Below the pieces are notes generated by a model. The model was not told the origin of the DNA. It made no database searches and saw only the letters and a program-made list of their open reading frames with translations. DNA of 36,777 nt from a beta proteobacterium AAP51 (GTDB taxonomy: Bacteria; Pseudomonadota; Gammaproteobacteria; Burkholderiales; Burkholderiaceae_C): assembly GCA_001295905.1 (NCBI GenBank), contig LJHT01000107.1:1-36777 (forward strand), read 5' to 3'. The position numbers and the translations under genes are program-made. Shown in pieces: positions 34,484 through 36,777 of this stretch (positions are counted from its first letter, which is position 1; every line of letters starts with the position of its first letter).

Positions 34484-35731
34484 TCAAATCGACAACAGCG
34501 GCTGCCCGCGCAGCGCCTGCCAGAAGGTGGCGGCCGTCAGCGCACCGTAGAGCAGTGCACCCGCGCCGGTGATCAGCGCCGCGCGGCCGGGCAGGGCGTG
34601 CAGCACCGCCCAGGCCAGAAGCGGCAGCACCTGCATCGCGTGCAGGGCCAGGAAGTGCGCCACGCGCAGATCGCCCTTCTGCAGCGACCAGCCGAACAGC
34701 GGCACGTGGGCGGCACCCGCGCCCAGCGCGCTGCCCACCAGGCTGCTGCCGCCCGCGCTGATGGCCGCGCCGGTGATGAAGCCCAGCACCCCGCTCATCA
34801 GCAGCCCCCAGGCCGTGGCCCGGCCCAGCAGCGGCGGCACACCAGCAGGCCAGGCCCCGGCGCGGCCGGCACGTTGCACGTGCCAGCCCAGCAAGCCGGC
34901 GGCCGCCACCAGCACCACGGCCCCCACGCCCATCAGGCCGTAGCCCAGGCCCGCCAGCGGCGTGGCGATGTTGAAGTGCGAAGCCTGGCCCAGCGCGGCG
35001 CGCAGCGAGATGTAAGCCACCTCGTACACCGCCGCCAGCACCGGCCCCCACACCACGAAACGCCCGGCCCAGCTGCCACGAAAGCCGGGCCCGGCCAGCG
35101 GGTAGAAGAGCGCCAGCGTCAGCAGGAAGACACACAGCGAGAGCTGGAACTTCATGGGCTTGACCCACACACCCACGCCGGCCAGCAGGCGTGGGTCCAG
35201 CGCATGCGCCAGCGCGGTGGGCAGCAGCAGCAGGCCCATCAGCACCCCGCAGGCGGCCAGCGTGGGCTCGGGCGCGCGCAGCCAGGCCGGCAGGCGCGCC
35301 CAGGCCGGCGCCTGCAGGGCGCGGCGGCTCACGCGCTGCAACTGGAAGAGCAGCCAGCCCGCGGGCCCGAACAGGAAACACAGCAGCAGCGCCGGCACCA
35401 CCGCCGCATGGCGCAGGCCTTCATGGCGCGCCGTCTGCACGATGTGGCGGCCGATGAGCAGGTCGAAGGCCAGGTAATGCAGCCAGCCGGCGAGCAGCAG
35501 GCGCTCGTCGGCGAAGAGGCGTCGCAGCTCGGCCATCGAAGCAAAACCGCCACCCCCGGCCAGCGCCCCCGCCCAGCCACCGGCCACCAGTGCCGTGTAG
35601 GCCAGCGCCAGCAGGCCGGGCACCAGCACGGCCGTGAACCAGGCGGTGGCACGCGCGCCCGGCAGCAGCACCAGCAGCAGCCAGCCGGCCAGGGCCGTGC
35701 TGCTGCCCAGCGAGAACAAGGTTTCGACCAT
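34484..35731 (-). CDS. ABA4-like (DUF4281) multi-pass membrane protein with extra C-terminal membrane domain
   Basis: 415-aa integral membrane protein. Residues 1 to about 140 match the ABA4-like DUF4281 family: ETLFSLGSSTALAGWLLL, GGFASMAELRRLF, GWLHYLAFDLLIGRHI, FGPAGWLLFQ. ABA4 in plants acts in neoxanthin synthesis; bacterial roles are unknown. Residues about 165-415 form a second domain with six or seven helices, including VGVWVKPMKFQLSL, which I know only as an unnamed family. The two parts appear fused here. ATG 35731 has GGGAGAG about nine bases upstream. A 9-bp tandem repeat lies immediately upstream in the leader. Converges on the Anbu gene with a 47-bp gap. Confidence 0.78.
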   Translation of the reverse strand: MVETLFSLGSSTALAGWLLLVLLPGARATAWFTAVLVPGLLALAYTALVAGGWAGALAGGGGFASMAELRRLFADERLLLAGWLHYLAFDLLIGRHIVQTARHEGLRHAAVVPALLLCFLFGPAGWLLFQLQRVSRRALQAPAWARLPAWLRAPEPTLAACGVLMGLLLLPTALAHALDPRLLAGVGVWVKPMKFQLSLCVFLLTLALFYPLAGPGFRGSWAGRFVVWGPVLAAVYEVAYISLRAALGQASHFNIATPLAGLGYGLMGVGAVVLVAAAGLLGWHVQRAGRAGAWPAGVPPLLGRATAWGLLMSGVLGFITGAAISAGGSSLVGSALGAGAAHVPLFGWSLQKGDLRVAHFLALHAMQVLPLLAWAVLHALPGRAALITGAGALLYGALTAATFWQALRGQPLLSI

Positions 35732-35743
35732 CGCCCGACTCTC

Positions 35744-35786
35744 CCCCGTCTTCCCCGTCTTCCCCGTCTTCCCCGTCTTCCCCGTC
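35744..35786. repeat. 9-bp tandem repeat, 4.8 copies, upstream of DUF4281 gene
   Basis: CCCCGTCTT repeated four times plus a partial fifth copy, perfectly conserved. It lies 13-55 bp upstream of ATG 35731, overlapping the leader/ribosome-site area of that minus-strand gene and the spacer to the divergent hydrolase gene. Perfect short tandems here can change copy number by slippage and alter expression. Confidence 0.9.
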
Positions 35787-35909
35787 TGCCGTGACGGTGC
35801 CCCTGGCCCGGCCAGGCTGCAGCACGCGCCTGGCCCGAAGTGTCGCCTGCCTGACGCGCGCGCAGGCGGCCAGCGGGCACACTGGGCGCCGTTGAATCCC
35901 ACCGCCCCG

Positions 35910-36749
35910 ATGCCGCCTTCCCCCATCGTCTTCAGCCACGCCAACGGCTTCCCGGCCGGCACCTACCGCGTGCTCTTCGAGGCCTGGCGCGCCGCCGGCC
36001 ATCGCGTGCTGGCCATCGAACGTTTCGGGCACGACCCGCAGTGGCCCGTCACCAGCAACTGGCCGCACCTGCGCGAGCAGTTGCTGCACTTCATCGCCAC
36101 CGAAGCACCGGGCCAGCGCGTGCACCTGGTGGGGCATTCGCTGGGCGGTTTCCTCAGCCTGCTGGCGGCCTGCCGCAGGCCTGCCATCGCGCGCAGCCTG
36201 GTGCTGCTGGACAGCCCCGTGATCGCGGGCTGGAAGGCGCACAGCCTGCACATGGCCAAGCTCACGCGCCTGGTGCAGAGGGTGTCGCCGGCCCGCGTGA
36301 GCGGGCGCCGCCGCTGGCGATGGCCCTCGGCCGAAGCCGCGCACGCGCACTTCGCGGCCAAGGCCAACTTTGCGCGCTGGGCGCCCGAGGTGCTGCACGA
36401 CTACATCCGCGCCGGCACCGAACCGGACCCCGAAGCCGCCGCAAGCCCCGCCGGCGCACACCCCGTGCGCCTGGCCTTCCGGCGCGAGGTGGAAAGCCGG
36501 ATCTACAACACCCTGCCCCACCACCTGGCGCGCGTGCTGAAGCGCCACCCGCCCCAATGCCCGGCGGCCTTCGTGGGCGGCACGCAATCGGTGGAAGTGC
36601 ACCAGGCGGGCCTGGCCGCCACGCGCGCGCTGGTGCGTGAACGGCTGGAATGGGTGGAAGGCACGCACCTCTTCCCGATGGAAAAGCCCGAAGCCACCGC
36701 GGCGCTGGTGCTGCGGCTGCTGGCCGGCTTCGAAGCCGAAGCCGCCTGA
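35910..36749 (+). CDS. Alpha/beta hydrolase
   Basis: 279-aa cytoplasmic hydrolase, probably an esterase. Oxyanion-type N-terminal strand IVFSHANGFPAGTYR, nucleophile elbow GHSLGG with S77, and catalytic His H253 in EGTHLFPME. The acid is probably in the strand carrying FVGGTQSVEV. A basic cap insertion (SGRRRWRW) is present. ATG 35910 is chosen because the first beta strand begins directly after it; no good Shine-Dalgarno is visible, and the frame is open upstream through the tandem repeat, where the composition is not protein-like. Divergent from the DUF4281 membrane gene. Substrate unknown. Confidence 0.85.
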   Translation: MPPSPIVFSHANGFPAGTYRVLFEAWRAAGHRVLAIERFGHDPQWPVTSNWPHLREQLLHFIATEAPGQRVHLVGHSLGGFLSLLAACRRPAIARSLVLLDSPVIAGWKAHSLHMAKLTRLVQRVSPARVSGRRRWRWPSAEAAHAHFAAKANFARWAPEVLHDYIRAGTEPDPEAAASPAGAHPVRLAFRREVESRIYNTLPHHLARVLKRHPPQCPAAFVGGTQSVEVHQAGLAATRALVRERLEWVEGTHLFPMEKPEATAALVLRLLAGFEAEAA

Positions 36750-36750
36750 A

Positions 36751-36777
36751 CTAACCCAGCGGCTCGAAGCGGCCCAG
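36751..36777 (-). CDS. Possible 3' end of a minus-strand gene
   Basis: The last 27 bases read on the minus strand as LGRFEPLG followed by TAG, one base beyond the hydrolase stop. A convergent gene ending here would fit the tight packing, but eight codons cannot establish it. Confidence 0.3.
   Translation of the reverse strand: MGRFEPLG

Noticed and set aside
35634..35909. Upstream extension of the alpha/beta hydrolase through the 9-bp repeat (VFP repeats)
   Set aside because: The fold begins right after ATG 35910; the upstream peptide is repeat-derived and antisense to the DUF4281 gene start.
35732..35962. N-terminal extension of the DUF4281 protein with GKT repeats
   Set aside because: It overlaps the hydrolase start and lacks the family N-terminus, which begins at ATG 35731 with a good ribosome site.
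1..36777. CRISPR array, prophage, transposase or toxin-antitoxin module
   Set aside because: No repeat-spacer structure, no phage or transposase motifs and no paired toxin/antitoxin ORFs were seen on either strand.

Overview
The window is very GC-rich DNA with proteobacterial gene families throughout: mutS, large-subunit katE, OmpA-type proteins, a BON lipoprotein, a PEP-CTERM protein, a BvgS/EvgS-like hybrid kinase and an Anbu proteasome homologue. Codon use, the PEP-CTERM protein and the mutS–Anbu pair suggest a betaproteobacterium of the order Burkholderiales (Rubrivivax/Ideonella/Leptothrix-like). That placement is inference. No rRNA, tRNA, CRISPR array, insertion sequence or prophage was recognised.

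Positions 1–12461 are an envelope and osmotic-stress region. A giant cyclic beta-1,2-glucan synthase (NdvB/ChvB type, cut by the left edge) converges on two DUF4398 lipoproteins, one carrying an OmpA domain. Then come a BON-domain lipoprotein, two small Cys-motif secreted proteins with an intrinsic terminator lying inside the start of the second, an OmpA porin-like protein behind a 16-bp hairpin, and a PEP-CTERM zinc metalloprotease.

Positions 12652–20080 hold a TPR-methyltransferase and an RlmI-like methyltransferase. These converge on a three-gene minus-strand cluster: an M6-like metalloprotease, a cyclic-nucleotide-binding/CPBP (CAAX) protease fusion and an MGDG-synthase-like glycosyltransferase. 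This cluster is the best candidate in the window for an undescribed functional unit.

Positions 20081–28050 look accessory and partly decayed. They hold the remnant of an SDR/epimerase N-terminus broken by an amber codon, a beheaded PKD-like protein, a zinc alcohol dehydrogenase, a 55-aa membrane protein, KatE with one or two small upstream ORFs joined by stop/start overlaps, a GIY-YIG protein, an M48 (Ste24-like) protease and an unidentified minus-strand gene fragment.

Positions 28051–36777 hold the hybrid histidine kinase, mutS translationally overlapped with an Anbu-type peptidase, a two-part membrane protein with an ABA4-like (DUF4281) N-terminus preceded by a 9-bp tandem repeat, an alpha/beta hydrolase, and possibly the last codons of a minus-strand gene at the right edge.
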